A stretch of DNA of 64,000 nucleotides from Variovorax sp. (GTDB taxonomy: Bacteria; Pseudomonadota; Gammaproteobacteria; Burkholderiales; Burkholderiaceae_C), in contig JAGIBP010000007.1 of assembly GCA_017744285.1 (NCBI GenBank), positions 1 through 64,000 on the forward strand, read 5' to 3'. Made by a program: the position numbers and the translations under genes. Shown piece after piece: positions 8,558 to 17,255 of the stretch. The notes beneath the pieces are model-generated. The model was given only the letters and a program-made list of their open reading frames with translations, did no database searches and was not told the DNA's origin. How positions within the stretch are numbered: the stretch's first letter is position 1; each line of letters opens with the position of its first letter.

Positions 8558-9324
8558 ACGACCTCACGACGACCGACAGCCCGCTGGACGCCTGGCGCGC
8601 TGCGACACCGGCGCGCATCGCACTGGGCCGCGCCGGCTCGGGTATGCCGACCCGGGAAGTGCTGCGCTTCGGGTGGGCGCACGCGATGGCGCGCGACGCC
8701 ATCCACGCCGCGCTCGACGTGCAGGCGCTCGCGGCCACCTTGCACGCGCAGGGATGGAACAGCATGCAGGTCCGCAGCCGCGCGGGCGATCGCGCGACCT
8801 TCCTGCGGCGGCCCGATCTCGGCCGCCAGCTCGCGCCCGAGGATTCGGCGCGACTGCGCGCGATGGGCGGCGGACCGAAGGACGTGTGCATCGTGATCGG
8901 CGACGGGCTGTCCTCGCTCGCCATCGAGCGGCATGCCGCGCCGCTGCTCGCCGAGCTGCGGCCGAAGCTGCCGGCGGCCCTGTCGCTCACGCCGCTCGCG
9001 ACCGCCTCGCAGGCGCGCGTCGCGCTCGCGGACGAGATCGCCGAAGATCTCGGCGCGCGCCTGTCGATCATCCTCATCGGCGAGCGCCCAGGGCTGAGTT
9101 CGCCGGACAGTCTCGGGATCTACATCACGCACGCGCCCAGGCGCGGCAGGCACGACGCCGAACGCAACTGCATCTCCAACATCCGCCCCGAAGGGCTGGG
9201 CTACGCGCCGGCGGCGCTGCGGCTGGCCTGGCTGGTGCGCGAGGCGCTGCGGCGCGGACTGACCGGCGTCGAGCTCAAGGACGAAAGCCATCTGGCCCTC
9301 GTCGACGACAACGGCTCCCTATGA
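8554..9324 (+). CDS. eutC: Ethanolamine ammonia-lyase small subunit
   Basis: Light chain that completes the B12-binding interface of ethanolamine ammonia-lyase with EutB; 256 residues. Typical segments are DVCIVIGDGLSSLAIERHA, SIILIGERPGLSSPDSLGIY and AERNCISNIRPEGLGYA. The ATG at 8554 overlaps the eutB stop by four bases (ATGA), implying coupled translation and matched subunit amounts. Roughly the first 35 residues are variable, as in other EutC proteins. Confidence 0.96.
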   Translation: MNDLTTTDSPLDAWRAATPARIALGRAGSGMPTREVLRFGWAHAMARDAIHAALDVQALAATLHAQGWNSMQVRSRAGDRATFLRRPDLGRQLAPEDSARLRAMGGGPKDVCIVIGDGLSSLAIERHAAPLLAELRPKLPAALSLTPLATASQARVALADEIAEDLGARLSIILIGERPGLSSPDSLGIYITHAPRRGRHDAERNCISNIRPEGLGYAPAALRLAWLVREALRRGLTGVELKDESHLALVDDNGSL

Positions 9325-9347
9325 TCGCCGCACCACAAGGAGACCCC

Positions 9348-9926
9348 ATGACCGAGCGCTATCCCCTCGCCGAGATCAAGGACCTGCCTGACGACATCCG
9401 CGCCGCCGTGCTCGAGGTGCAGGAAAAGGCCGGCTTCGTGCCCAACGTGTTCCTCGCGCTCGCGCGCCGGCCCGCGGAGTGGCGCGCGTTCTTCGCCTAT
9501 CACGACGCGCTCATGCTGAAGGAGGACGGCTCGCTCACCAAGGGCGACCGCGAGATGATCGTTACCGCCACCAGCGCGGCGAACCAGTGCCTCTACTGCG
9601 TGGTCGCGCATGGCGCGCTGCTGCGCATCTACGAGAAGAAGCCGCTGGTGGCCGATCAGGTCGCCGTGAACTGGCGCAAGGCCGACATCACGCCGAGGCA
9701 GCACGCCATGCTCGAATTCGCGATGAAGGTCTGCGAGCGTTCGCACGAGATCGACGACAGCGACTTCCCGCCGCTGCACGCGCACGGCTTCAGCGACGAG
9801 GACATCTGGGACATCGCGGCGATCACCGCGTTCTTCGGGCTCTCGAACCGCATGGCGAGCTTCAGCGGCATGCGGCCCAACCCGGAGTTCTACCTGATGG
9901 GACGGCAGCCGCGCGAGAAGAAGTAG
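9348..9926 (+). CDS. AhpD/carboxymuconolactone decarboxylase-like peroxidase-related protein
   Basis: A 192-residue all-helical protein of the CMD/AhpD superfamily. The active-site pattern is CLYCVVAHGA (CxxC followed by a His), which in AhpD-type proteins does thiol-dependent peroxide reduction. It starts at ATG 9348, preceded by AAGGAGA, 23 bases after eutC, so it is probably the third gene of the eut operon. An upstream in-frame ATG at 9321 overlapping the eutC stop is possible but has no ribosome binding site. The link to ethanolamine use (for example coping with acetaldehyde or oxidative stress) is inference only. Confidence 0.82.
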   Translation: MTERYPLAEIKDLPDDIRAAVLEVQEKAGFVPNVFLALARRPAEWRAFFAYHDALMLKEDGSLTKGDREMIVTATSAANQCLYCVVAHGALLRIYEKKPLVADQVAVNWRKADITPRQHAMLEFAMKVCERSHEIDDSDFPPLHAHGFSDEDIWDIAAITAFFGLSNRMASFSGMRPNPEFYLMGRQPREKK

Positions 9927-9944
9927 CCGGCTGCGCCGCCGCCG

Positions 9945-11708
9945 TCAGCGGCTCGCGACGGACGCGGTGGTGCGGCATGCGGCCAGCGCGTCGAGCGACC
10001 TCTCGTAGGTCGGCGTGCCGACATCCATCAGGCCGAGCACGGTGTGATAGAGGTTGTCGTGCGTGAGCGGCTTGTCCACGCCGGACTCCATGCAGGAACG
10101 CGAGAGCTTGCTGCGCGCGACCATGCCCTCGCCGAACCACGTCACCATCGGCACGTGCTTCTGCACGTCGGGCGCGAAGCCGTAGGGCACGCCGTGCAGG
10201 AACAGGCCGTACTCGCCGAGCGATTCGCCGTGGTCGCTCAGGTAGAGCAGCGCCGGATCGAAGGCGCTGGAGTGCGCCTGGAGCCAGTCGATGGTCTTGC
10301 CGAGGAAGCGGTCGGTGTAGGCGATGGAGTTGTCATAGCCGTTGATCAGCTCGGAGTGGCTGCACTCGTCGAGCGCGTTCGTCTTGCACTCGGGCATGAA
10401 GCGCTTGACTTCCTGCGACGAGCGCTTGTAGTAGGCCGGGCCATGGCTGCCCATCTGGTGCATCACCAGCACGATGCCCTTGGCGCGCCGCTCGGCCGGC
10501 AACGCGGCGATGCGTTCGTCCAGCCCGCGCAGCATGACGTCGTCGAGGCATTCGTCGGCATCGCACAGCGTGCTGCGCACCGCCGCATCGACGTGGTCGA
10601 AGGCCGAGGCATGCGGAACGCGATCGCACACGCCCTTGCAGCCGCCGGCCTGGTTGTCGAGCCAGAGCACGGCCAGCCCCGAGGCCTGGAGCACGTCCAT
10701 GAGGTTCTCGTAGTCGTCGCTGCGCGCTTCGAAGCCGTCCTTGGTGAGCGGCGAGAACATGCATGGCACCGACGCCAGCGTGTTCGTGCCGCACGAGCGC
10801 ACGTCGCGATAGCTCAGCACGTGCCGCGCCGCAAGCTGCGGCGTGGTGTTGCGCGCATAGCCGTTCAGGCCGAAGTGGTCGGCGCGCGCGGTCTCGCCGA
10901 CCACGAGCACGAAGAGCGGCGGCTTGGCCTGGCCCGCGTAGCTGGCGCCCAGCACGGTTCCTCCGCTCACCGGGATCAGCTTGCGGCCATGCACGAGCCA
11001 CGGCCTGACCGCCGCGACGGTCGTCGAATAGATGCTCGCGAGCGGATTCAGCATGTAGCGCAGGTGCACGTTGTTGCGCATCAGGGGCGCGAACTGCCGG
11101 CTCATCGCGAGCGCGCCGCCGGCCGCCACGGCGGCGGCGATCAGCAGCAGCGCGGCGTTGCGCCAAGTCTGCGAGAACACCGGCTCGGCAACGACCCGCG
11201 CGCGCCACAGGGCCCAGGCCGGCAAGGCGGCCACCCACAGGACATTGAAGGCCATGCGCCAGCTCATCAGGTCGTGCACCTCGTTGGCGTCGGTCTGCAG
11301 CGCATTGGCCATCATGGTCGGGTCCATCACGACGTGATAGGTCAGCATGTAGTGCTGCACCACCGCGGCCAGCACGACCACGCCGAACCACAGCGGCTTC
11401 ATCGCCCGGGACCAGGCCGTGAACGAAAGGATGGCGACCATGCCGCAGACCAGCAGCAGCGACATCAGCGCGATGGACGGAAGGTAGACGCTGGGCGCAC
11501 CGCCGATGCGCGCGAGTTCGCGCCACAGCGGCCAGTTCGCGAAGACGGCGAGATAGAGGCTCAGACCGACGACGACATGGCGCGCCGGACGCGGGCGCGC
11601 GAACCATTCATCGACGACGCGCCAGGGTGTCGTGCCGGTCGAAGGGGTTTCTGAATCGAGAGCGGGGGAGAGGGAGGAAGAAGAAAACTGCGCGGGAATC
11701 CGGGACAT
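9945..11708 (-). CDS. eptA: Phosphoethanolamine transferase (lipid A), EptA family
   Basis: Inner-membrane enzyme of 587 residues that moves phosphoethanolamine from phosphatidylethanolamine to lipid A phosphates, lowering surface charge and polymyxin binding. About five membrane helices fill residues 45-215; a periplasmic sulfatase-like domain follows. Metal/catalytic motifs are VVGETARADHFGLNGY, the nucleophile Thr in ARNTTP, and SDHGESLGEYGLFLHG. Several cysteines (GGCKGVC, CDADEC, ECKTNALDEC) fit the disulfides of this family. Two ACTGAA repeats 11 bp apart lie just upstream. It is next to a PAP2 phosphatase and a PmrAB/QseBC-like system, the normal control of eptA elsewhere. Confidence 0.93.
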   Translation of the reverse strand: MSRIPAQFSSSSLSPALDSETPSTGTTPWRVVDEWFARPRPARHVVVGLSLYLAVFANWPLWRELARIGGAPSVYLPSIALMSLLLVCGMVAILSFTAWSRAMKPLWFGVVVLAAVVQHYMLTYHVVMDPTMMANALQTDANEVHDLMSWRMAFNVLWVAALPAWALWRARVVAEPVFSQTWRNAALLLIAAAVAAGGALAMSRQFAPLMRNNVHLRYMLNPLASIYSTTVAAVRPWLVHGRKLIPVSGGTVLGASYAGQAKPPLFVLVVGETARADHFGLNGYARNTTPQLAARHVLSYRDVRSCGTNTLASVPCMFSPLTKDGFEARSDDYENLMDVLQASGLAVLWLDNQAGGCKGVCDRVPHASAFDHVDAAVRSTLCDADECLDDVMLRGLDERIAALPAERRAKGIVLVMHQMGSHGPAYYKRSSQEVKRFMPECKTNALDECSHSELINGYDNSIAYTDRFLGKTIDWLQAHSSAFDPALLYLSDHGESLGEYGLFLHGVPYGFAPDVQKHVPMVTWFGEGMVARSKLSRSCMESGVDKPLTHDNLYHTVLGLMDVGTPTYERSLDALAACRTTASVASR

Positions 11709-11729
11709 CCTTCGAGCTTAGAAAGCAGG

Positions 11730-11746
11730 ACTGAAATGTCACTGAA
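11730..11746 (-). promoter_or_regulatory. Direct repeat with 11-bp period upstream of eptA
   Basis: On the plus strand ACTGAA occurs at 11730-11735 and again at 11741-11746, separated by five bases; on the gene strand this reads TTCAGT-N5-TTCAGT. A 6-5-6 tandem repeat is the geometry of PmrA/OmpR-family sites. It starts 21 bases before the eptA ATG. A related TGAA-N7-TGAA pair lies between the PAP2 gene and the response regulator gene. Binding by that regulator is inferred. Confidence 0.55.
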
Positions 11747-11761
11747 TGAACCGGTCAGCTT

Positions 11762-12475
11762 TCATTCAGCTTTGGCGAGCGAAGCGACGACCGGAGCGGA
11801 GCCGCTTCGGCGCCGCGCGCTCCACTGCATGCCCGCATCGACGGCGTAGCCGGTGACCCAGCACAGCCACGCGGTCCAGAGCGTGTGGCTCATGAAGTGC
11901 GCGCCGCGCCATTGCTGCGCGAGGCCGAAGACCAGCCCCGCGACCAGCGCGGAGGCCAGCCACGCGCGCGCCACGGCCGGCGAGGTCCGGCGCCACACGA
12001 AATAGCCGCCCACGTAGGCGAAGGCGGCCGAGGCGTGGCCGGCCGGAAAGCAGTTGCCGCCCCCACCGTCGCGCAGGCCCCATGACCAGTGCGACACGTA
12101 GTGCGCCATGCCGCCGAAGGCCTGCAGGTCCCAGGGGCAGCTCGTGCTGCTCGCGCGCTTCATCAGGGTGATGACCGTCACCGATGCCAGGGTGGCGAGC
12201 GCGAGCTGCACCCGGTCGCGCCGGCCGAGCCGGCGCAGGAATCCGAAGGGTCGGGCGATCGCGATGAACAGTGCCATGAGCAATGCCCAGCTCAGGGCCT
12301 TGCCGCCTTCGTGGATGACGTCGACAAGGAACCAGTTGTGGCGCCACGGAAACCCCAGGGGCGTGCCCATGGCCCGCGCCAGGACGAGATCGATTCCGCT
12401 GGCGTCCCACAGGAGCAGCAGGATCAGGAAGAACAGGGTGAGGGGAAAAAGACGTGCGCGCGGAAACCGGGACAT
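11762..12475 (-). CDS. PAP2-family membrane phosphatase (lipid A or undecaprenyl type)
   Basis: A 237-residue inner-membrane protein with about five hydrophobic segments. The three PAP2 motifs are seen in variant form: KRASSTSCPWDL, FPAGHASAAF (PAGH in place of PSGH) and RGAHFMSHTLWTAW with the catalytic His. Members remove phosphate from lipid A, undecaprenyl diphosphate or phospholipids. Its place between eptA and a PmrAB-like two-component system suggests lipid A 1- or 4'-dephosphorylation ahead of or alongside phosphoethanolamine addition. Exact substrate is unknown. It runs in the same direction as eptA, 53 bases upstream, but eptA has its own repeat element. Confidence 0.82.
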   Translation of the reverse strand: MSRFPRARLFPLTLFFLILLLLWDASGIDLVLARAMGTPLGFPWRHNWFLVDVIHEGGKALSWALLMALFIAIARPFGFLRRLGRRDRVQLALATLASVTVITLMKRASSTSCPWDLQAFGGMAHYVSHWSWGLRDGGGGNCFPAGHASAAFAYVGGYFVWRRTSPAVARAWLASALVAGLVFGLAQQWRGAHFMSHTLWTAWLCWVTGYAVDAGMQWSARRRSGSAPVVASLAKAE

Positions 12476-12499
12476 CCGGTCGAGCGTAGCTCGCCCGCA

Positions 12500-12514
12500 T
12501 GAATCCAGCCTGAA
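12500..12514. promoter_or_regulatory. TGAA direct repeat, 11-bp period, between PAP2 gene and regulator
   Basis: TGAA at 12500-12503 and at 12511-12514 have the same 11-bp spacing and core as the pair before eptA. The site lies 25 bases from the PAP2 start and 46 bases from the response regulator GTG, so it could serve one or both divergent promoters. Confidence 0.4.
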
Positions 12515-12559
12515 GGTGGCACTAGACTTCCGCCTTTACCTCTTTAAAGGACGACAGCG

Positions 12560-13234
12560 GTGCGCATATTGCTGGTCGAAGATGACGCTGCCCTCGCGAG
12601 CGCGGTCTGCAGCTACCTCGAGGCGAAGGCCTTCGTGGTCGACGTGGCGCCGAGCCTCGCGCAGGCCCGGGCCGCCCTCGCCGCGGTCCAGTACGCCGCG
12701 GTGCTCCTGGATCTGCATCTGGGGGACGGCGACGGGCTGTCGCTGCTGCCGACCGTGCGCGCGCTGCGCGACCGGCCGATCGTGATCGTCCTGACCGCGC
12801 GCGACCAGGTGACCGACCGCATCCGGGGCCTGGACGCCGGCGCGGACGACTACCTGATCAAGCCCTACGACCCCGCGGAGCTGCTTGCGCGCCTGCGTGC
12901 CGTCGAGCGGCGGCGCAGCACCAGCAGTTCGCCGGTGCTGCAGCTGGGCAGGCTCGAGATCGACCTCGCGCGCGACATGGTCCGCAAGGACGGCATCCCG
13001 GTCACGCTCACGCAGAAGGAATGGGCGCTCTTGCGCGTGATGGCCACCCGGCCCGACCGCATCCATACGCGCGACAACCTGGCCGACGCCCTCTACGGCT
13101 TCGGCGACGAGGCCGACAGCAACACGCTGGAGGTGTTCATCAGCCGGCTGCGCCGCAAGCTCGGACGCAACCACATCCAGACCCTGCGCGGGCTCGGCTA
13201 CCGCCTCTCGTTCACGCCCGACGACGAAGAATGA
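12560..13234 (+). CDS. OmpR-family response regulator (PmrA/QseB-like)
   Basis: A 224-residue DNA-binding response regulator. The receiver domain (1-115) has the acidic pocket VEDDA, phospho-acceptor D51 in VLLDLHLGDGDG and the conserved lysine in LIKPYDPAEL. The C-terminal winged helix (about 125-220) ends with the OmpR signature EVFISRLRRKLGRNHIQTLR. Translation starts at GTG 12560. The sensor kinase gene follows with a 4-base overlap. Genome position opposite a PAP2 phosphatase and eptA supports a role in cationic peptide or cation response through lipid A changes. Confidence 0.92.
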   Translation: MRILLVEDDAALASAVCSYLEAKAFVVDVAPSLAQARAALAAVQYAAVLLDLHLGDGDGLSLLPTVRALRDRPIVIVLTARDQVTDRIRGLDAGADDYLIKPYDPAELLARLRAVERRRSTSSSPVLQLGRLEIDLARDMVRKDGIPVTLTQKEWALLRVMATRPDRIHTRDNLADALYGFGDEADSNTLEVFISRLRRKLGRNHIQTLRGLGYRLSFTPDDEE

Positions 13235-14604
13235 ACCTCGGCTTCATGGGCCTCTCGGCCGGCGGACCACTCGGCAGGCGGGATTCCCTCGCCGGGCGCC
13301 TCACGCGCACGCTCATCGTGTGGGTCGGGGGCGTGTGGCTGCTGTGCGTCCTCGGCGTCGTGTGGTACGTGGACCGCGAGATCAACCACAACTTCGACAA
13401 CGAACTCGTCGAGGTGTCGCACCGCATGTTCAACATGGCGCTCACCGAACTGGACAAGCTCGAAGCGACCAACCCGGATTCGCCCAAGCCCCTGACCGCC
13501 CGGCCGCAGCTCTTCTCGTCGGACGCGGTGATCTACCAGGTGGTCGCGCCGGGGGAGCGCATCCTGCTGCGCTCCGCCGAGGCCGCCGACGCCTCGTTCG
13601 ACGTGCCGCTGGCGCCCGGCTTCGCGAACGCCGAGCCGTGGCGCATCTACACCGTGCACCATCCGACGCGCGACCTCTACTTCCAGGTGGCCGATCCGCT
13701 CGACGAACGCCGCACCGCGCTCAACCGCACCCTGCTGGGCCTGATCATTCCGCTCGTCGCGGTGCTGCCGCTGCTCGCGCTGGTGCTGCGCAACGTCGCG
13801 CGCAGCGAGCTGCGGGGGCTGGAGGAACTGGCCGGCGAGATCGAGCAGCGCAGCGGCACCGACCTGCGTCCGATCCGCCTGCCGGGCCTGCCCCGCGAGC
13901 TGCGCTCGGTGGGCGATCACGTCAACCAGCTGCTGGAGCGCCTGTCCCATTCGCTCGACGTCGAGCGCGCGCTGGCCGCGAACGCGGCGCACGAACTGCG
14001 CACGCCGCTGGCCGCCGCCCGCCTGCGCCTGCAGACCGCGCTCGAGCACGAGGACCTCAAGCGCGACGAGGTGCTGGCCGCGCTCGAGGCGCTGCGGGTG
14101 CTCGGCCACCGCACCGAAAAGCTGCTGCAGCTGTCGCGGGCCGAATCCGGTGCCTCGCTCACGCGCGAGCGGATCGACCTGGTGCAGCTCGCCGGTACGG
14201 TGGCCCAGGAGTTCTGGCAGGACCCGCGCGTGTACGAGCGCCTCGCGCTGAAGGTGCCCGACAGCGAGCCGCCGATTGCGCTGGGGGATGTCGACTCGCT
14301 GGCCATCGCGCTGCGCAACCTGGTGGAGAACGCGCTGCGCTACGGAAAGGGCCGCGTCTCGATCGAGGTGATGTCGCCCTGCATCCTGTGCGTGCGCGAT
14401 TTCGGCCCGGGCGTGAGCGCGGAACAGTTGCGCACGCTGCAGCAGCGCCATGTGCGCTACGCCTCGGACCGCGCAGGCTACGGACTGGGCCTGTCGATCG
14501 TGAGCACCATCGTCGAAAAGCTCGGCGGGACGCTCGAACTGGCCTCGCCGCCGGCGGGCGCTTCGACGGGATTCGAGGCGCGGATCGTGTTGCGTCCGGC
14601 CTGA
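13231..14604 (+). CDS. Sensor histidine kinase (PmrB/QseC-like)
   Basis: Inner-membrane kinase of 457 residues. Membrane helices lie near residues 27-47 and 168-187 and enclose a periplasmic sensor of about 120 residues. The cytoplasmic part has the H-box ANAAHELRTPLAAARL with phospho-acceptor H254, the N-box LRNLVENALRYG, the G1 motif DFGPG and the G2 motif GYGLGLSIV. Its ATG overlaps the regulator stop (ATGA). The sensor has few acidic clusters, so a Fe(III) site of the PmrB ExxE type is not obvious; the ligand cannot be predicted. Confidence 0.92.
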   Translation: MNLGFMGLSAGGPLGRRDSLAGRLTRTLIVWVGGVWLLCVLGVVWYVDREINHNFDNELVEVSHRMFNMALTELDKLEATNPDSPKPLTARPQLFSSDAVIYQVVAPGERILLRSAEAADASFDVPLAPGFANAEPWRIYTVHHPTRDLYFQVADPLDERRTALNRTLLGLIIPLVAVLPLLALVLRNVARSELRGLEELAGEIEQRSGTDLRPIRLPGLPRELRSVGDHVNQLLERLSHSLDVERALAANAAHELRTPLAAARLRLQTALEHEDLKRDEVLAALEALRVLGHRTEKLLQLSRAESGASLTRERIDLVQLAGTVAQEFWQDPRVYERLALKVPDSEPPIALGDVDSLAIALRNLVENALRYGKGRVSIEVMSPCILCVRDFGPGVSAEQLRTLQQRHVRYASDRAGYGLGLSIVSTIVEKLGGTLELASPPAGASTGFEARIVLRPA

Positions 14605-14610
14605 GGCGTG

Positions 14611-15393
14611 CTAGAGCGAGAAGCCGTCGTCCGCCGCGATGACCGCGCCGTTCACGAAGTGGCTCTGGCCGCTGGCCAGCAGCACGATCAGCCCGTCGAG
14701 GTCCTCGGGCTTGCCCACGCGCTTGCGCGGCAGCATGCCCACCAGCTTCTGGCCGCCGTCGGTGACCCAGTGCTCCTCGTTGAGCTCGGTCGCGATGTAG
14801 CCGGGGCACAGCGCATTGACGTTGATGCCGAAGCGGCCCCACTCCAGCGCCATGGCCCGCGTCATCTGCACCACGGCTGCCTTGCTCATGCAGTACACGC
14901 CGATCTGCGGCAGCACCTTGAGCGCGGCCACGGAGGCGATGTTGATGATGCGCCCGCCGATGTAGGTGCCCGGCGCCGCACCGCTGGCGCGCGCGAGCAT
15001 GCGCCTGCCGACCTCCTGGGCGACGAAGAAGGAGCCCTTGACGTTGGTGTCGAAGATGTAGTCGTAGTCCTCGCGCGACACCTCCTGCAGGCGCTGCGTG
15101 GTGCTCACGCCGGAGTTGTTCACGAGGATGTCGATCGCGCCGACCTCGGTCTCGGCGCGGGCCACCGCGGCGCGGATGCTGTCCTGGTCGGTGACGTCGA
15201 GCTCGACCACGTGGGCGTCGCCGCCCTCGCCCTCGATGCGCGCGCGAAGCTCCTTGAGCCGGTCGGTGTCGCGGCTCGCCAGCACCACCGCGGCGCCCGC
15301 CCGGGCCAGCGTCTTGGAGAACTGGGCGCCGAGTCCGCTCGACGCGCCGGTGACGAAGGCCACGCGGCCGGAAAGATCGATGCTGTACGCCAT
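14611..15393 (-). CDS. Short-chain dehydrogenase/reductase
   Basis: Classical SDR of 260 residues that uses NAD(P)H. The cofactor motif is TGASSGLG (residues 15-22), followed by the NNSG motif and the active-site Ser with YCMSK. The protein resembles 3-oxoacyl or glucose/ribitol dehydrogenase-type SDRs; the ending FVNGAVIAADDGFSL is typical. It is transcribed away from the ETF-QO gene and separated from it by 116 bases. The acidic end of the second strand is not obvious (ASRDTDRL), which hints at NADP, though weakly. The substrate is unknown. Confidence 0.85.
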   Translation of the reverse strand: MAYSIDLSGRVAFVTGASSGLGAQFSKTLARAGAAVVLASRDTDRLKELRARIEGEGGDAHVVELDVTDQDSIRAAVARAETEVGAIDILVNNSGVSTTQRLQEVSREDYDYIFDTNVKGSFFVAQEVGRRMLARASGAAPGTYIGGRIINIASVAALKVLPQIGVYCMSKAAVVQMTRAMALEWGRFGINVNALCPGYIATELNEEHWVTDGGQKLVGMLPRKRVGKPEDLDGLIVLLASGQSHFVNGAVIAADDGFSL

Positions 15394-15509
15394 GAAGAAC
15401 GCCCTCTCGCAATCGCGGGCGCGATGGCCCGGGGACCGCGAAACCGCCGCATAAAATGCCCGGGCACAGCGGTGCCTCGCACCCTCAGATCATTATCGAC
15501 GAGACCCAC

Positions 15510-17207
15510 ATGACGAACGAAGAAATCCTTGCCCAGTTCGGCCCCCGCGAATCCATGGAATACGACGTGGTGGTGGTCGGGGCCGGCCCTGCGGGCCTCT
15601 CGACCGCGATCCACCTGAAGCAGCTCGCCGCTTCGCATGGCAAGGAGATCTCCGTCGTCGTGCTCGAGAAGGGTTCCGAGCCCGGCGCGCACATCCTGTC
15701 GGGCGCGATCATGGACCCGCGCGCGCTCTACGAGCTCCTGCCCGACTGGGAGGAAATGGGGGCACCGCTGAACCAGCCCGTCACGCAGGACACCTTCCTG
15801 ATGCTGACCGAGAACGGCGCCACCCGCACCCCCAACTTCATGCTGCCCCACAACTTCCACAACGAGGGCAACTACATCGTGAGCCTCGGCAACGTGGTGC
15901 GCTGGCTGGCGCAGCAGGCCGAGGCGCTGGGCGTCGAGATCTTCCCCGGTTTCCCGGCGGCCGAGGTGCTCTACACCGAGGACGGCAAGGTGCGCGGCGT
16001 CGCCACAGGCAACATGGGTATCGGCAAGGACGGCGAGCCCACCGAGAACTTCCAGCTCGGCATGGAGCTGCTGGGCAAGTACACGATCTTCGCCGAGGGG
16101 GCGCGCGGCCATCTCGGCCGCCAGCTCATCGCCAAGTACAAGCTCGACGACGGCAAGGACCCGCAGAGCTACGGCATCGGCATCAAGGAACTGTGGGAAA
16201 TCGATCCCGCGCGCCACCAGCCCGGCCTCGCGGTGCACACGGCCGGCTGGCCGCTGCCTTCGGACACCTACGGCGGCTCGTTCCTCTACCACGCCGAGAA
16301 CAACCAGGTCATCGTCGGCTTCGTGGTCGGCCTCGACTACCAGAACCCCTACCTGAGCCCCTTCGAGGAGTTCCAGCGCTTCAAGACGCACCCGAACATC
16401 CGCTGGTACTTCGAAGGCCAGGACAAGGGCCTGAAGGCGCCCAAGCGCCTGAGCTACGGCGCGCGCGCGATCACCGCGGGCGGCCTGCTCTCGCTGCCCA
16501 AGACGGTGTTCCCGGGCGGCGCGCTGGTGGGCTGCGACGCCGGCTACCTCAACGCCAGCCGCATCAAGGGCAGCCACGCCGCCATCAAGACCGGCATGCT
16601 CGCGGCCGAGGCCGCCTTCGAGGCCATCCTCTCGGGCCGCCAGCACGACGAACTCACCTCGTACCCGGCCGCGTTCGAGCGCAGCTGGCTGTACACCGAG
16701 CTGAAGAAGGCGCGCAACTTCAAGCAATGGTTCAAGAAGGGCCTGACGGTCGGCACGATCATGACGGGCATCGAGCAGTTCGTGCTGCGCGGCCACGTGC
16801 CGTGGACCATCCACCGCAACCAGCCCGACCACGAACGGCTCAAGCGCGCCTCGGCCTCGAAGAAGATCGCCTACCCCAAGCCCGACGGCAAGCTCACTTT
16901 CGACCGGCTCTCGTCGGTGTTCGTCAGCAACACCAACCACGAAGAGAACCAGCCGGCCCACCTGACGCTCAAGAACGCGGCGGTGCCGACCGAGATCAAC
17001 CTGCCCGAGTACGCCGGCCCCGAGAGCCGCTACTGCCCGGCGGGCGTGTACGAGTTCGTGCCCGACACGACGACCGGCAAGGAGCGCCTGCAGATCAACG
17101 CGCAGAACTGCGTGCACTGCAAGACCTGCGACATCAAGGACCCGACCCAGAACATCGTCTGGGTGACGCCCGAGGGCGGCGGCGGGCCGAACTACGTGGG
17201 CATGTAA
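15510..17207 (+). CDS. Electron transfer flavoprotein-ubiquinone oxidoreductase
   Basis: Membrane-associated enzyme of 565 residues that passes electrons from ETF, reduced by acyl-CoA and other dehydrogenases, to ubiquinone. The FAD-binding GAGPAGLSTAIHL is at residues 24-36; the C-terminal 4Fe-4S cluster cysteines are in RYCPAGVYE and QNCVHCKTCDIKDP. The amphipathic quinone-binding region is in the middle. Start ATG 15510 gives MTNEEILAQFGPRESMEYD, a common form in beta-proteobacteria. A strong terminator follows directly. Confidence 0.97.
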   Translation: MTNEEILAQFGPRESMEYDVVVVGAGPAGLSTAIHLKQLAASHGKEISVVVLEKGSEPGAHILSGAIMDPRALYELLPDWEEMGAPLNQPVTQDTFLMLTENGATRTPNFMLPHNFHNEGNYIVSLGNVVRWLAQQAEALGVEIFPGFPAAEVLYTEDGKVRGVATGNMGIGKDGEPTENFQLGMELLGKYTIFAEGARGHLGRQLIAKYKLDDGKDPQSYGIGIKELWEIDPARHQPGLAVHTAGWPLPSDTYGGSFLYHAENNQVIVGFVVGLDYQNPYLSPFEEFQRFKTHPNIRWYFEGQDKGLKAPKRLSYGARAITAGGLLSLPKTVFPGGALVGCDAGYLNASRIKGSHAAIKTGMLAAEAAFEAILSGRQHDELTSYPAAFERSWLYTELKKARNFKQWFKKGLTVGTIMTGIEQFVLRGHVPWTIHRNQPDHERLKRASASKKIAYPKPDGKLTFDRLSSVFVSNTNHEENQPAHLTLKNAAVPTEINLPEYAGPESRYCPAGVYEFVPDTTTGKERLQINAQNCVHCKTCDIKDPTQNIVWVTPEGGGGPNYVGM

Positions 17208-17210
17208 AAG

Positions 17211-17235
17211 AAAAGGCGCCGCAAGGCGCCTTTTT
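17211..17235. terminator. Intrinsic terminator after ETF-QO, shared with cysE
   Basis: AAAAGGCGCC, a GCAA loop and GGCGCCTTTTT form a stem flanked by A and T runs, so it can end transcription from both the ETF-QO gene and the convergent cysE gene. Confidence 0.9.
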
Positions 17236-17255
17236 CGTGGCCGAGCCCGGCTGGC

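Noticed and set aside
7163..11708. Functional link between ethanolamine catabolism (eutBC) and phosphoethanolamine transfer (eptA)
   Set aside because: They are convergent, have separate controls and use different ethanolamine pools (free versus phospholipid-bound). Adjacency looks accidental.
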